A stretch of 64,000 nt of DNA from Bacteroidales bacterium UBA3297. GTDB lineage: Bacteria > Bacteroidota > Bacteroidia > Bacteroidales > Paludibacteraceae. The notes beneath the pieces are model-generated. The model saw nothing but the letters and a program-made list of their open reading frames with translations. It had not been told where the DNA came from and did no database searches. Below are positions 8,390 through 17,825 of the stretch, in pieces. The stretch is from positions 136,293 to 200,292 of the forward strand of contig DETD01000001.1 in the NCBI GenBank assembly GCA_002362105.1, written 5' to 3'. How positions within the stretch are numbered: the first letter of the stretch is position 1; each line of letters begins with the position of its first letter. The translations under genes were made by a program, and so were the position numbers.

Positions 8390-10474
8390 TCAAATGTGAC
8401 TATAGACTTTCGTATTTTGATAGTGCTTGGTCGCATCCTCTATGGACGTAACCGCTACGATTGGGTTAGGCATCGTCTGCAAAGCTATAGCGAACTGCTT
8501 GGCTAGGGAGTTCTCTCCTCCATAATTGATGGTATCCAACAGAGGAAGGTTGGCTTGCGCCCTCTTGCTGTTCACGACGTACTCGCCATTGGACAGCTTC
8601 GCATCGATACTGTCGCTTGTTCCGCTACCTTTCCCTTGTACATAACCACCCTTTGCGTATTGTGCTTTCTCCTTCATATTCTCCACTTGCGAGAAGAGCG
8701 CCACGAGTTCTGCCAAAGTAGCGACTGACGCAACAAGGTTGGCAGGGAACGGCATCTCCATAGCACTGCTTATACCTTGCGCCATAGCCTCGGCCATAGC
8801 GATGTATATTTGAGCCTTCTGCAACCTCAACTGCCTTTTGGAATCCGACTCCTCTTGGTCAGCCAAAGTGCCTAGGATGGAACTTATACTGCCACCGACG
8901 CTCGCCCAACTCTGAATCATTTGGGCGTTGTTTTGCCTTATCCGCTCGTTGGTCTCCATTACCGCCTTCTCCTTCTTCAGTTCTGCGTTGGCTGTTATTG
9001 TACCAATGTTCTCTGCGTGCTGTCTCTCGGCTTGCTCCGTTTGGCTGAGTCGGTCTTGCTCGCTTATATTTGCCTTCTTGATTTGCTCAATCAGCCTTTC
9101 GTAAGCCTCTCGCTCCTTCTCCAAATTATTTAACCTCTCTTGTTCGAGTTGGTCTAGCTTCACGGCTGTTTCGGCTTGAATTTTCTTAGCACCGTCCAAC
9201 CTCTTCCTCATCATTTCCAACTCTTGCTTTGTCTGACTGTCTAGCTCCACAGCGCCTAGCTTGAAGACGTCTTCCGCATACTTGACTTGGCTAGCTTGGT
9301 ATTCGGACAACTCTTCCACAGCCTTCTTTTGGATATCCAACTGCATCTTGGTATCATTGCTTGCCTTCGAGTAGATTTCGTCTATCGCTTGCAGTGCCCT
9401 CTTCTTGTTTAATTCTATTTGGGCTAGCTGTCTCTCATTGGCGTCCTCGATAAGTTGTATTTCGATATCCTCGACCGCCCTTTCAGCACTAATACGGTTC
9501 TGCTTGTCCTTTTCTGCGAGTTCCTTCATCTTCCTTACTCGCTCTTCTTGGGCTTTCTCCTCTTCCTCTTTCTCTTTAGCCCTATCCTTCTGCCTTGCTA
9601 GGATAATCTCGAACTCCTTCGTTCTGCTGTCCTTGGCTAGTGCGTCAATCTTCTCAACATAGCCCTTCACCTCCTTCAAGTGCTCTATATCCCTAATATA
9701 GACTGATTTGATTTTTGCGCTAGACTTCTCTTCGGAATTGAGGTTCTCGAGCCTTGCAATCTCCTCGTCGACCTTGGCGATGTCTACTTGGATGTTGTAC
9801 TTCTTCTTAAGTCCAATGGCAATCTCCCTTAACTTGTTTATCTCCATCTCGTCCCTCTTCTGCTGATACCTAACCCTTTCCTCCTCGGTCTTCAATCCTT
9901 GTTTGACCAACTCGTTCTGCTGATGTACGAGGTCTAGGCTTCTGTCAAGGCTCTTCTCCCTTGCGGAAGAAATTTTCTCAAAGGACTTTGTTAACCTATC
10001 TGCCGACTCTTCCGTCTCCCTCTCTATTCCGTCCTTCAGTTTATTCCAAAGGGTAGAAACAGCTCCAATAGCCAAGGTCAACATACCGAACGGACCGCTG
10101 ACGAGTGACTTGATAGCGTTGCCAATCTCACCGAAACCGCCAACACCGAGACCGCCAAGCCTTCCAAGGGCGTCACCAACACCGTTTATTGTCTGTCCGT
10201 AGTCGTCCATTTCACTCTTGCTCTGTTTGGCAGTTTGAGCCAAGGACTTAGTGGCATTGGCAGTCTGTGTTATCTTCTGCCTTGTGGCTTGTATCTGCAA
10301 GGACAGCCGATTGTTTGCGTTTGCGTACTGCTGTTCGGTTATCTTTCCCTCCTTGAAAGCCTTGTTGAGAGCCTCTTGCTGTTTTGCAAGGCTCTGCTCT
10401 TGCTCCCTAAGCGCTTTCACTTGCTCGACCAACTTCTCGAGCGATACGCTGTACTGTTGCGTGTTATTCTCCAT
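8390..10474 (-). CDS. Tail tape measure protein
   Basis: 694 residues. Residues 1-75 form a Q/K/E-rich coiled coil; a glycine-rich hydrophobic region (about 105-150, ending TLAIGAVSTLWNKL) follows; residues 150-530 are a long charged coiled coil; two further hydrophobic helices lie around 535-610. The C terminus has KGGYVQGKGSGTSDSI and LSNGEYVVN, a signature of tape measure proteins in siphophages and Gram-negative-type prophages. It sets tail length and takes part in DNA ejection; at about 0.15 nm per residue, the tail would be near 100 nm (estimate). It is the last gene of the terminase/tail transcript. Confidence 0.88.
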   Translation of the reverse strand: MENNTQQYSVSLEKLVEQVKALREQEQSLAKQQEALNKAFKEGKITEQQYANANNRLSLQIQATRQKITQTANATKSLAQTAKQSKSEMDDYGQTINGVGDALGRLGGLGVGGFGEIGNAIKSLVSGPFGMLTLAIGAVSTLWNKLKDGIERETEESADRLTKSFEKISSAREKSLDRSLDLVHQQNELVKQGLKTEEERVRYQQKRDEMEINKLREIAIGLKKKYNIQVDIAKVDEEIARLENLNSEEKSSAKIKSVYIRDIEHLKEVKGYVEKIDALAKDSRTKEFEIILARQKDRAKEKEEEEKAQEERVRKMKELAEKDKQNRISAERAVEDIEIQLIEDANERQLAQIELNKKRALQAIDEIYSKASNDTKMQLDIQKKAVEELSEYQASQVKYAEDVFKLGAVELDSQTKQELEMMRKRLDGAKKIQAETAVKLDQLEQERLNNLEKEREAYERLIEQIKKANISEQDRLSQTEQAERQHAENIGTITANAELKKEKAVMETNERIRQNNAQMIQSWASVGGSISSILGTLADQEESDSKRQLRLQKAQIYIAMAEAMAQGISSAMEMPFPANLVASVATLAELVALFSQVENMKEKAQYAKGGYVQGKGSGTSDSIDAKLSNGEYVVNSKRAQANLPLLDTINYGGENSLAKQFAIALQTMPNPIVAVTSIEDATKHYQNTKVYSHI

Positions 10475-10496
10475 ATTTCAAATTCAAATATATAAC

Positions 10497-12419
10497 TTAT
10501 TGTACCTTATATAATTCCAAGGAAAAAGTAACCATATCGTGAGTCCTAAAGTGTGCGACTGCGAACTTCTGACCCTCGAACTCGACGTATTCATTCAGTT
10601 TGTAGCCTATGCAAGTTATCTTGTATTTTTCCGAATGGTCTTGGAAAGTGTCGACATAGGACATCTTGGTGGAGTCGGAATACCACTCGCAGTCCTCCCT
10701 AGTCGGTGTCATAAGGAATATCTTGCTGTCTCCCTTCAAAAAACAGAAATTGAGGTTCTTGCTCGCCCAACCCTTGTTAACGGCATCCCTATTGACACCA
10801 ACGATTTGGTAGTAGAATGGTGTGCTCTTGAATGATGGCAGTTGGAATGAAAGCATCGAGGACGTGTTCTTTTGGACGATTTCCTTTGTCTCACCGCTAC
10901 CGCTAAGGAACTTGTAGCTGAAATTGGAATACACACCGTTCTCGGTCTTGACAATCAGTTTTTTAGGCGCTTCCACATCCAACTCCTTCTCAATGCTGAC
11001 AAGGTGGTCTTCGTCGAGACTGAATACCTCTTGGACTACTTGCTGATTGTGGATTACACTGCCGTTGTCCTTGTTGACGAACAGTGGGTTGCGCAAGAAC
11101 TTGCCGTACTCGGAGTTCAAGGATAGCTCGTTCAAGAACTGATTGGTGCTCTGCTCCAAAAACTCCATAGAGTCGAATGGGGCATAAGCGTCACGCATAG
11201 TTCTGATATTAACGGCATAGTCCTCGTAAGTCACCACATCGTCCACCACCAAGTGCACGTCGACGAACTTAGCCTTGCCTAGCGGTGTTCCCTCTATCGT
11301 TGGAAGGTATGTTGCGAAATTCTCACCCCTATCAAACTCGACCGCCTCGTCCAACCGCCACTTCAACAGCCTTCTTCCGTGAACGTTTGGGTCGTCTTCT
11401 GTACAAACCTCCTCCTCTTGTCCCTCATTGTCAGCAAAAGGATATTGGTCGTTGTCGTAAATCAAGTCGTATCTGTCCACCTTGCACTTGAAAGGAGCGA
11501 GCGGAGTGTAGTTTTGGTGTATCGAGTACAGAAAACCGTCGGTAGCGTCGAAATAGGGTGCTTGATAGTCCCATTCCTCCCTTCCCACTTGGATATAGAT
11601 ACGGCTAAGCGACTGATTCCAAGAATATCTGCTCTGCCAAGAGTTTGGAGTGTATGGCGGTTCGAGCCTAACCTTTATTATACACTTGATATGCAGACTC
11701 TTATGAGCCAACATATAGGGTCTGATTGCCCCTTGGCTCTCCGCAACGTCCAAACCTATACCACGAAGGAAGTCGTCTGTCCTTATGATATGGCAGTTGT
11801 TGAGGAAGGCAACCTCCTCCCTCTTCCAAACGCTTAAACCGCCTTGGTCGACCGTTTGGTGCATATAGTAGGTGCTCGGAGTGCCAATTTGCCTTCCCTT
11901 CTCCTCCTTTTCCAACCAATTGGCAAAGCAAGTCGGAGTATAGTTCCAATAGTTGCTCTCGAGCATAGAGACAGTCTTGAAGACATTCAGTCCGTTCCGA
12001 GTATAAAGGAATTGGAACATCGAGTTCTGCTTGTTTTCAAAATAATCCTCTAGTTTCAGCAAAGTGAAGCCGTCATTCTGCTTTGTCGGAAAGAAATAGT
12101 CCTTCAGCGTATCCTTGAAAACGAATTTTTTAAACAAGTCGCAGTAGGGAAGTGACTGATAGACGCACTTGATGGTCGTTGGAGTGCTACCTTGTACAAT
12201 CAGCCTTCCCCTCATCAGAGGACTACCGTTGTTGGATAACGTGCAGTAGTAGTTGTTCTTGACAATCTCTATGTTTGTAGAGTCGTTGACGATATTGATA
12301 TCGAAGGAGTTGGCCGAAGGATAGTGCTCGAGGCTCTGCATTTGGCTGTCCCCCTCAATCATCAAAGGATTATCTATTATATCAACATATCTATGAAGTT
12401 GTTCGCAATACAGTTCCAT
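10497..12419 (-). CDS. Large phage tail/baseplate-type protein
   Basis: 640 residues, no recognised motif, no signal peptide or membrane segment. The sequence is rich in aromatic residues and predicted beta strands, with an N-terminal part starting at a M-E-L-Y-C-E-Q-L-H methionine. It lies between the tape measure and the 265-aa gene, three bases from the next stop. Size and place suggest a tail-tip or baseplate component (hub-like). In most siphophages such proteins come after the tape measure, while here they precede it. Function is inference from position. Confidence 0.5.
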   Translation of the reverse strand: MELYCEQLHRYVDIIDNPLMIEGDSQMQSLEHYPSANSFDINIVNDSTNIEIVKNNYYCTLSNNGSPLMRGRLIVQGSTPTTIKCVYQSLPYCDLFKKFVFKDTLKDYFFPTKQNDGFTLLKLEDYFENKQNSMFQFLYTRNGLNVFKTVSMLESNYWNYTPTCFANWLEKEEKGRQIGTPSTYYMHQTVDQGGLSVWKREEVAFLNNCHIIRTDDFLRGIGLDVAESQGAIRPYMLAHKSLHIKCIIKVRLEPPYTPNSWQSRYSWNQSLSRIYIQVGREEWDYQAPYFDATDGFLYSIHQNYTPLAPFKCKVDRYDLIYDNDQYPFADNEGQEEEVCTEDDPNVHGRRLLKWRLDEAVEFDRGENFATYLPTIEGTPLGKAKFVDVHLVVDDVVTYEDYAVNIRTMRDAYAPFDSMEFLEQSTNQFLNELSLNSEYGKFLRNPLFVNKDNGSVIHNQQVVQEVFSLDEDHLVSIEKELDVEAPKKLIVKTENGVYSNFSYKFLSGSGETKEIVQKNTSSMLSFQLPSFKSTPFYYQIVGVNRDAVNKGWASKNLNFCFLKGDSKIFLMTPTREDCEWYSDSTKMSYVDTFQDHSEKYKITCIGYKLNEYVEFEGQKFAVAHFRTHDMVTFSLELYKVQ

Positions 12420-12422
12420 ATA

Positions 12423-13217
12423 CTAACGTCCAATCTTACCAATATCGCTTATTCTCACTTGTAACACACCGCTCACGCTGATGTCGCCAAAGAAGCTGTC
12501 GGTGCTTGCCCCCATATCCAACAAACTTGCGCTGAACACCTCTCCGCCCATATTCTCGGCTATATATCCGTTGCTAGCGACAAGTCCGTCAACGAACAGT
12601 TTGAGGTTGTCTCCGATACCTCCCTCTCCTATTGGGCAGTTGAAGAAAGGACGCTTGCCGAGTTCGTATTTCCTTTGTCCTTGATAAGAACTGACAGTGT
12701 CCTCCGTCTCGTTCCCAAACGTGTAACCTCCCAACTGTAGCCACATTGACTGTGGCAAACCGAACAAGTCCGTAAAGTAGACCTTCAGTCTGCTAGGCTT
12801 GAAGATTGGCGGAGTACAAGCTATCCGTACGATTTTATCGTTAAAGACCAACTTGTCGCCTTGGATGCGCAAGAACACTATGCTGTCGCCATAAGGTATA
12901 TCGCACTGAATTTCGGTCTGAGTCCCTTCTTGCTCGGAATACCACGTAAAGAGTTGCGGATTGGATTCGTGGTACTGCGTCCTTGGGCAGAACACCGCAA
13001 TCCTCGGAGTTGTTGCGGTGATTGTGTAGTCGTTTGGCTGTCCGCAGAATCCGTCCATCGAAGACTGCTCTAGCACGATTGGCTCGTTTCCGTTTTGGGT
13101 GTAGTTTAGAAAAGTGTGCACCACCGAAAGCCAAGTCTCTTGGTCTAGGGCAGAACTCGTGGCAACACCCAAATCAGTAGACTCCAACAAGTTTGTCGCA
13201 TTTCTCGTATACAGCAT
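12423..13217 (-). CDS. Phage tail protein, possibly distal tail type
   Basis: 265 residues from the ATG at 13,217; a longer reading frame upstream overlaps the preceding gene and lacks support, whereas the chosen start is four bases after the TGA of the 170-aa gene. Beta-rich, with many T, Y and G residues, no enzyme motif. Partner of the 640-aa gene (three-base spacing). A distal tail or tail-tip role is likely from position; not proven by sequence. Confidence 0.5.
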   Translation of the reverse strand: MLYTRNATNLLESTDLGVATSSALDQETWLSVVHTFLNYTQNGNEPIVLEQSSMDGFCGQPNDYTITATTPRIAVFCPRTQYHESNPQLFTWYSEQEGTQTEIQCDIPYGDSIVFLRIQGDKLVFNDKIVRIACTPPIFKPSRLKVYFTDLFGLPQSMWLQLGGYTFGNETEDTVSSYQGQRKYELGKRPFFNCPIGEGGIGDNLKLFVDGLVASNGYIAENMGGEVFSASLLDMGASTDSFFGDISVSGVLQVRISDIGKIGR

Positions 13218-13221
13218 TTTA

Positions 13222-13734
13222 TCAATTGTTTTTAAAATTATTATCAATTCTAGCAACCTCGTCCAAGAGGATTTTTTCGCACCACATTTGGACGTATCTG
13301 TCGAAATTCTTTTGGAAGGCAATCCAATTCTTGTTGAAGATGCCGTCCAACTTGTTTTTTTGTCTGTATTGGAGCGTACCGCTGTCGGCTATCGTCCTTG
13401 CCAACGCCCAAGCGAAACCCCAACGCTCCTTGTCGCTCGTGAAACTTATACCCCTCTGTTTGCTCCACTTGTAAAGAGCTGAGACAGGTGGCATTTTGCC
13501 TTCCTTACGACCTGTCTGCAACTGCCAAAACTGAGCATACTTGCCTTGGAAGGAGCAGACTGCTTGCAGACTGTTTCCAACCACCTCGACATTGCAGTTT
13601 AGAAGTGACGACGAGTTGCCACTGACCCATTTGTTATATCGTTTGGCGGATGCACGTACGGTGGCGCAGAAGGATTGCGCCAACTTGTAGAATTTACCTC
13701 TATCCCTGTCCGAAAGTAAGTCTTCCAAAGTCAT
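13222..13734 (-). CDS. Putative neck protein (HK97 gp10-like)
   Basis: 170 residues. It has a P-P-V-S-A-L-Y-K-W-S-K-Q-R-G segment (about residue 80) followed by F-A-W-A-L-A-R-T-I-A-D-S-G-T, a pattern seen in gp10-type neck/tail-completion proteins where a proline-led helix precedes an alanine-rich helix ending in G-T. This protein class joins the head to the tail terminator. The C terminus is helical and lysine/asparagine-rich. Neighbours are tail genes; the start lies five bases from the next stop. Confidence 0.55.
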   Translation of the reverse strand: MTLEDLLSDRDRGKFYKLAQSFCATVRASAKRYNKWVSGNSSSLLNCNVEVVGNSLQAVCSFQGKYAQFWQLQTGRKEGKMPPVSALYKWSKQRGISFTSDKERWGFAWALARTIADSGTLQYRQKNKLDGIFNKNWIAFQKNFDRYVQMWCEKILLDEVARIDNNFKNN

Positions 13735-13739
13735 ACTAA

Positions 13740-14171
13740 TCAGCAGTTTGTAGTGTAATTGTCTTCAAACGAGAGGTTAAGTCTGCACACGGCAAGGCAA
13801 GCGTCGTTGGTATCTACACCACTAGAGTACGTGCAAGAGATGATATTGTCCACTCTCATCAGCAGATAACGGAAGAGCGCCATCTGCCTTGCTATCAAAT
13901 CTTGAATTATTGGAAGGTAGTTCTTTCCCTCGTCCTCCTTGATGTCCTTGGTCAGTAGGGATATCTCCACGTTGCGTTGCATAGTGATAATCCTACCGCT
14001 GTCTGCCGTCCCTACATTACCCTCCTCGATGATGTTGTAGTACAGCGCATAGTGCTTACCGCTCGATAGGAACTTGTCGAGCACGATGTTAGAGCCGTTT
14101 GGCGTTTCGGTCAGTAGGAAGTAGTCATTCTCCTCACAGAACTCCTCAAGTATTATCGGCAAATATATCAT
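13740..14171 (-). CDS. Putative tail completion/terminator protein
   Basis: 143 residues, alpha/beta, no membrane segment. It contains a region (QRNVEISLLTKD) with alternating strands and helices, as in minor tail U-type terminator proteins, and its place beside the gp10-like neck gene supports that. No motif is decisive. It ends five bases before the neck gene begins. Confidence 0.4.
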   Translation of the reverse strand: MIYLPIILEEFCEENDYFLLTETPNGSNIVLDKFLSSGKHYALYYNIIEEGNVGTADSGRIITMQRNVEISLLTKDIKEDEGKNYLPIIQDLIARQMALFRYLLMRVDNIISCTYSSGVDTNDACLAVCRLNLSFEDNYTTNC

Positions 14172-14195
14172 ATAAATCTATCTTTCTTCTAAATA

Positions 14196-14759
14196 TCATT
14201 TTTTCTTTATGTTTTCCTTGCTCCTAATTTTCCTATCCTCAAACTCGGAGCGGACTTTTTTAATCCTAAGAGCCATAAGGCAGTCTGCAAAAGGCTGTTT
14301 CAGAATTTCAGAATAGGGAAGTCTCCATTTATCACTCAATTCGTCGATAATCCACATACAAGAGTCTATTGGATTCTCAGCCAACAGATTGCTCCAAACT
14401 GCCTTGTCGTAGCCGTCTTGCCTAATCCTTGCAGACGTAGAACCGAGCAGACCGCTCATCTCCCTCAAAAACTCGTTATAGACCTTCCAAAGCGGAACTT
14501 TCTGCTTGTTCGTACACCAAATATGCAACTCGCTGTTTATCAGTTCTACAACCTTGCTCGGCTTTTTTTTCTTCAAGCATTCGAGCACCGTTCCGAGTTG
14601 GAGCGCCATTAGGCTTTGTGGAATTTCGGTTGTCTTTGACAATATCCTTGCCCACGCTCGCTGAAAGATGTTCGGTCTCTTGAACGCAGGTATCGAGGAG
14701 TAGTCCACTGCAGTGTGGATGATGTCAAACTCCTCTATGTCGATGTTTTTAGCTAGCAT
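14196..14759 (-). CDS. Phage protein of unknown function downstream of terminase
   Basis: 187 residues, mostly helical with a K/R-rich C terminus; no recognised motif. Its start overlaps the terminase stop by seven bases, so translation is coupled. Helical character and place between terminase and neck genes would fit a tail-assembly chaperone or a DNA-packaging accessory protein, but neither can be shown. Confidence 0.5.
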   Translation of the reverse strand: MLAKNIDIEEFDIIHTAVDYSSIPAFKRPNIFQRAWARILSKTTEIPQSLMALQLGTVLECLKKKKPSKVVELINSELHIWCTNKQKVPLWKVYNEFLREMSGLLGSTSARIRQDGYDKAVWSNLLAENPIDSCMWIIDELSDKWRLPYSEILKQPFADCLMALRIKKVRSEFEDRKIRSKENIKKK

Positions 14760-15973
14760 ACCCTTGACTTGTTTTTTGTTGGTTGATTATAATATGTCCT
14801 TACGCAGTAGGAAAGAGCGTCTATAAGGTGGGCGTCGTAACCTTGCTTGTTAGGAGTATTCACTAATTCGTTGGTAGACTTGTCTTGCAACCACTCGTAG
14901 CTCTCGATGTCTCTAATCAGAAGGCTGTCGGTGCTGTCAATCACCAACTTGAACTTCTTGATTGAGTTGAGGCCTTCCAAAACGCTGTTCTTTCCCTTTG
15001 ACGCTCCGACCAAGTGAAGTTTTCCATTGGAATACTTATTGATTTCGTCAATGGACTTCATTTCAGCACTGTCCGCAACAATGTTGTACGGACACTTGTC
15101 GGCACACTCGCTATTAAGAATCCTTTCGCAAATCTCGTTGTTCAACAATTGGTTTTGGTACATCAAAGTCTTGACATAGATGTTACCGCCAATCATTGTC
15201 GTTATAACTAGTGCGTTGACTGAATTTATATAACCGAAGTCAAGACCCCCATAGAACCTCGTTCCATTCTGCCAAGCCTCAAGGAAGTCTGCGTGCGGAA
15301 GGGTCTGATAGTTGGTTATTATCTGTTTCTCGCTCATAGAGTAATAATCGCCCACCAAATAGATTTGCTTGTATCTTTGGTCAAGTTCTGCCAATCTATA
15401 AATCTCTTGCTTTTGCTCGTCGCTCAAAAACCTATTGTCATCGATTGTCAGATGAATGCGTTTGCAATTGGGCTGGCTAAACACATATTTTTCAACCCAA
15501 TTATTTCTAGAACAAGAAGGGTTGAAGTTGAAGAGTATCTTTCCTCGGCAACGTGAGTTGATTTGGCTGAATATCTCCCAATCGGCACTTTCAAGGATTT
15601 CCTCGAACACCGCCCAATCGGTAGCCACACCTTTGGCGAGTTCTGCACCCTTGTCCATAAAACTTGTTGCTTGGATTATACTGCCGTTGCTGAACTTTAT
15701 TGTGAACGTTGACAAGTTTATTTGGCAGAATCCGCCAAGTTTCTCGCTGTTAATAATGCTTGTCAAGTCCTTCCACACACCAAGTCTCAAATGCGGAATA
15801 TTTGGAGCGATGTATGTCACTGTAAAGAATGGGGTGTTCAGAGCCTTCAACACAGCAAGTTGAGCCATAGAATATGATTTACCTGTTCTAGTTCCGCTGA
15901 CAGCCCCTATAATCCTATACCTATCATCGGCAACAGCTTCAAGTATTTTCGAGAACGTCCTTGTTGTTTCCAT
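14753..15973 (-). CDS. terL: Terminase large subunit
   Basis: 406 residues. The ATPase part carries a deviant Walker A (SGTRTGKS, residues 26-33), a Walker B/catalytic glutamate segment VFEEI (122-126) and a coupling motif FNFNP (148-152). The nuclease part shows LDFGY with the first metal-binding aspartate (Asp245), a second acidic site in VADSAE (Asp301), and the final D-A-H-L-I-D motif (380-385). This is the motor that cuts and packages phage DNA through the portal. The gene starts inside the end of the upstream small-subunit candidate (35-base overlap) and overlaps the next gene, forming one transcript on the minus strand. Confidence 0.9.
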   Translation of the reverse strand: METTRTFSKILEAVADDRYRIIGAVSGTRTGKSYSMAQLAVLKALNTPFFTVTYIAPNIPHLRLGVWKDLTSIINSEKLGGFCQINLSTFTIKFSNGSIIQATSFMDKGAELAKGVATDWAVFEEILESADWEIFSQINSRCRGKILFNFNPSCSRNNWVEKYVFSQPNCKRIHLTIDDNRFLSDEQKQEIYRLAELDQRYKQIYLVGDYYSMSEKQIITNYQTLPHADFLEAWQNGTRFYGGLDFGYINSVNALVITTMIGGNIYVKTLMYQNQLLNNEICERILNSECADKCPYNIVADSAEMKSIDEINKYSNGKLHLVGASKGKNSVLEGLNSIKKFKLVIDSTDSLLIRDIESYEWLQDKSTNELVNTPNKQGYDAHLIDALSYCVRTYYNQPTKNKSRVC

Positions 15974-16382
15974 TCAATAATTTGTTTAAGTTTTCAGCAT
16001 CAATATTGCTCTCAAGTGTAATGTTTATTTGTGGCGCACTGCTCTCTATAGTTGTCTCTTGTATCGACTTCGGAAGTCCGTAGACTCTGTTGAGGATTTC
16101 ATTGAGAGTGTAGTTCTTTCCATTCTTGGTGTCACTCAAAAAGGAAGAGCAGATGTTCTTCACGAAAATTGGCAAATCAGCACAAGACTGAACCATAAAC
16201 CTTATTTTGCTGAAAGGCTGTCTCATAACATAGCGAAGTATCTCCACATAGTCATCCGTATCAATCTCTTCAACCTCCCTCAATATTTCAGCGACCTTGA
16301 ACTTCACTCCACTCACGTTCTCGACGTGGGGGGTAAGATTCTTCTTCACTTTTTCTAAATTCTTCTCTTTAACTCTAGCCAT
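15939..16382 (-). CDS. terS: Putative terminase small subunit
   Basis: 147 residues overlapping the terL start by 35 bases. The N terminus is basic (K-rich), the middle has helices with two cysteines, and the C-terminal region has I-N-I-T-L-E, a strand commonly found in the C-terminal part of small subunits before the last helix. No clear helix-turn-helix can be picked by eye. Assignment rests on order and size. Its own terminator-like hairpin and leader (16,405-16,436) precede it, so it can start a transcript. Confidence 0.55.
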   Translation of the reverse strand: MARVKEKNLEKVKKNLTPHVENVSGVKFKVAEILREVEEIDTDDYVEILRYVMRQPFSKIRFMVQSCADLPIFVKNICSSFLSDTKNGKNYTLNEILNRVYGLPKSIQETTIESSAPQINITLESNIDAENLNKLLNGNNKDVLENT

Positions 16383-16404
16383 AACAAATTGGTTTAATAA
16401 TAAT

Positions 16405-16436
16405 TAGAAAAAACAAGTGGCATAGCTAACTGCCAC
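16405..16436 (-). terminator. Intrinsic terminator upstream of terS
   Basis: Minus strand GTGGCA, 8-nt loop, TGCCAC, then TTGTTTTTT. It separates the 323-aa gene from terS/terL. Confidence 0.6.
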
Positions 16437-16511
16437 ACCACCAATATCTATCGTTGATTCTCACAACCGAGTTATGCTAATTCGCATAACTAAAACCAAA
16501 ACCGTTCTTGA

Positions 16512-16529
16512 AAGTGCCATTTGGCACTT
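16512..16529 (-). terminator. Hairpin at the stop of the 323-aa gene
   Basis: AAGTGCC, loop of four, GGCACTT is a perfect seven-pair stem directly after (and touching) the TGA at 16,529-16,531. The T tract is short (TTTC), so it may protect the 3' end more than terminate. Confidence 0.45.
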
Positions 16530-17500
16530 CAGAAACCAATCAGATTATCTAGCTCCTCAGGTATACTTCCTCCACTATCCTTCTTGATATCATCGACAGT
16601 GATGTAGACGACGTCCCTATTGAGTCTTTGCGGTCTGTACTCGTTTTTGAAATCTTCCCAATTCCTTATCAATCCTTTTTCTATCAGCAAGTTTGCCTCT
16701 TTGTATTTCGATAGCATATCGTATTGCTCGTCTTCCGTTCCAACGAAGTCTTCAGCTAAACTTCCGTTTATCCCTATCGCATCTTCCCTAAGATAGTTAT
16801 ATGCGTGCTTGATGCAATTCAACGCTTTTTTGTAGTTGTCCTTGCCGAACATACCAAAAAACAATTCGTTGAACCTCTTTCTTTCAGCAACAATCTTCCT
16901 TACAAAGCCACAAGCACTATCCAACAATACTGCGTGTGCCAATACGTCTAATTCGGCATCAACCCAACCAATGTACTTTGAAGCGAGCAGTGGGTGGTAT
17001 TCGGTATAGCCATAGCGACCATTCTTTTGCTTCTTGATAATTTCACACTCAAAAGGGTTATTCTTATATCCTACTAATACTAATTTTCCATTTTTCCTCT
17101 GTTCGTATAGAGGACAAAAATGATTGTCAATATCTTCTATACTCTGAATTTCAAGTGTCGTAAAAATACTACACTTAAAATTGACTTTTTGATATTCCTT
17201 GAAAAGATACTTGACAACCTCAACGGCATATTTTTGAGCGTCTAACGTTTGCTCAAACCACGCGACCCTTATTGGCTCATCTTCCTTATGGTTTGCATTC
17301 CAATACGACGTCCACGCACGAACATCAACAAAACCGCTTTCCTTATTCCTAAATGTGGCAATCTCGCCAATGAATGTAGTTAGCCTCTTATTGAGGTATG
17401 AGTTCGTTTGCTCCGTTAAGTTTTTCTTGATACTCTTTGATGTGAGTATTCCACCTTTCGCAACCTTAGGCAAGTTGCCGACCTTCTTCTTCTGCGCCAT
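16529..17500 (-). CDS. Phage protein of unknown function upstream of terminase
   Basis: 323 residues, not recognised. Basic N terminus (MAQKKKVGNLPK), then mixed alpha/beta with many aromatic and charged residues; two cysteines near residues 131 and 197; an acidic C terminus. No membrane segment, no nuclease or HTH motif visible by eye. It is the first gene of the leftward late block, just after a divergent 374-base control region shared with the lysis cassette, and is closed by hairpins at both ends, which suggests its dose is controlled separately from the terminase. Confidence 0.55.
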   Translation of the reverse strand: MAQKKKVGNLPKVAKGGILTSKSIKKNLTEQTNSYLNKRLTTFIGEIATFRNKESGFVDVRAWTSYWNANHKEDEPIRVAWFEQTLDAQKYAVEVVKYLFKEYQKVNFKCSIFTTLEIQSIEDIDNHFCPLYEQRKNGKLVLVGYKNNPFECEIIKKQKNGRYGYTEYHPLLASKYIGWVDAELDVLAHAVLLDSACGFVRKIVAERKRFNELFFGMFGKDNYKKALNCIKHAYNYLREDAIGINGSLAEDFVGTEDEQYDMLSKYKEANLLIEKGLIRNWEDFKNEYRPQRLNRDVVYITVDDIKKDSGGSIPEELDNLIGF

Positions 17501-17537
17501 ACAATTGTTTTGTTTGCGGAATTATTCTAAAAACAAA

Positions 17538-17577
17538 AAAGGCAACCGAGTGTTGTCGCCACTCAATTGCCTTCGTT
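17538..17577 (-). terminator. Intrinsic terminator or leader hairpin before the 323-aa gene
   Basis: Minus strand AAGGCAA pairs with TTGCCTT and GAGTG with CACTC, then TTTTTTGTTTTT. It precedes the 17,500 start codon by about 40 bases, so it either ends a short leftward transcript from the divergent region or works as an attenuator. Confidence 0.55.
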
Positions 17578-17825
17578 ATGAATAATTCGCTTTGACGAAA
17601 AGACATATTCCTTATAGTGAAAGATACTGAATAGGCGACAACTATCTTGACCTTCAATCAAAATATAACGCCCTTTTTGATTTTTGGAGGATTCTGAACT
17701 AACTATTTTCTTATTGCGGAAATTTCCGCAACAACATTCTCATCCATTGAAATGAAATAAGTCCGCAATCCCACTGCTCTTTAGGCGGTGGGTAGTTCAA
17801 CATTCATCAACATTCATTAACACTC

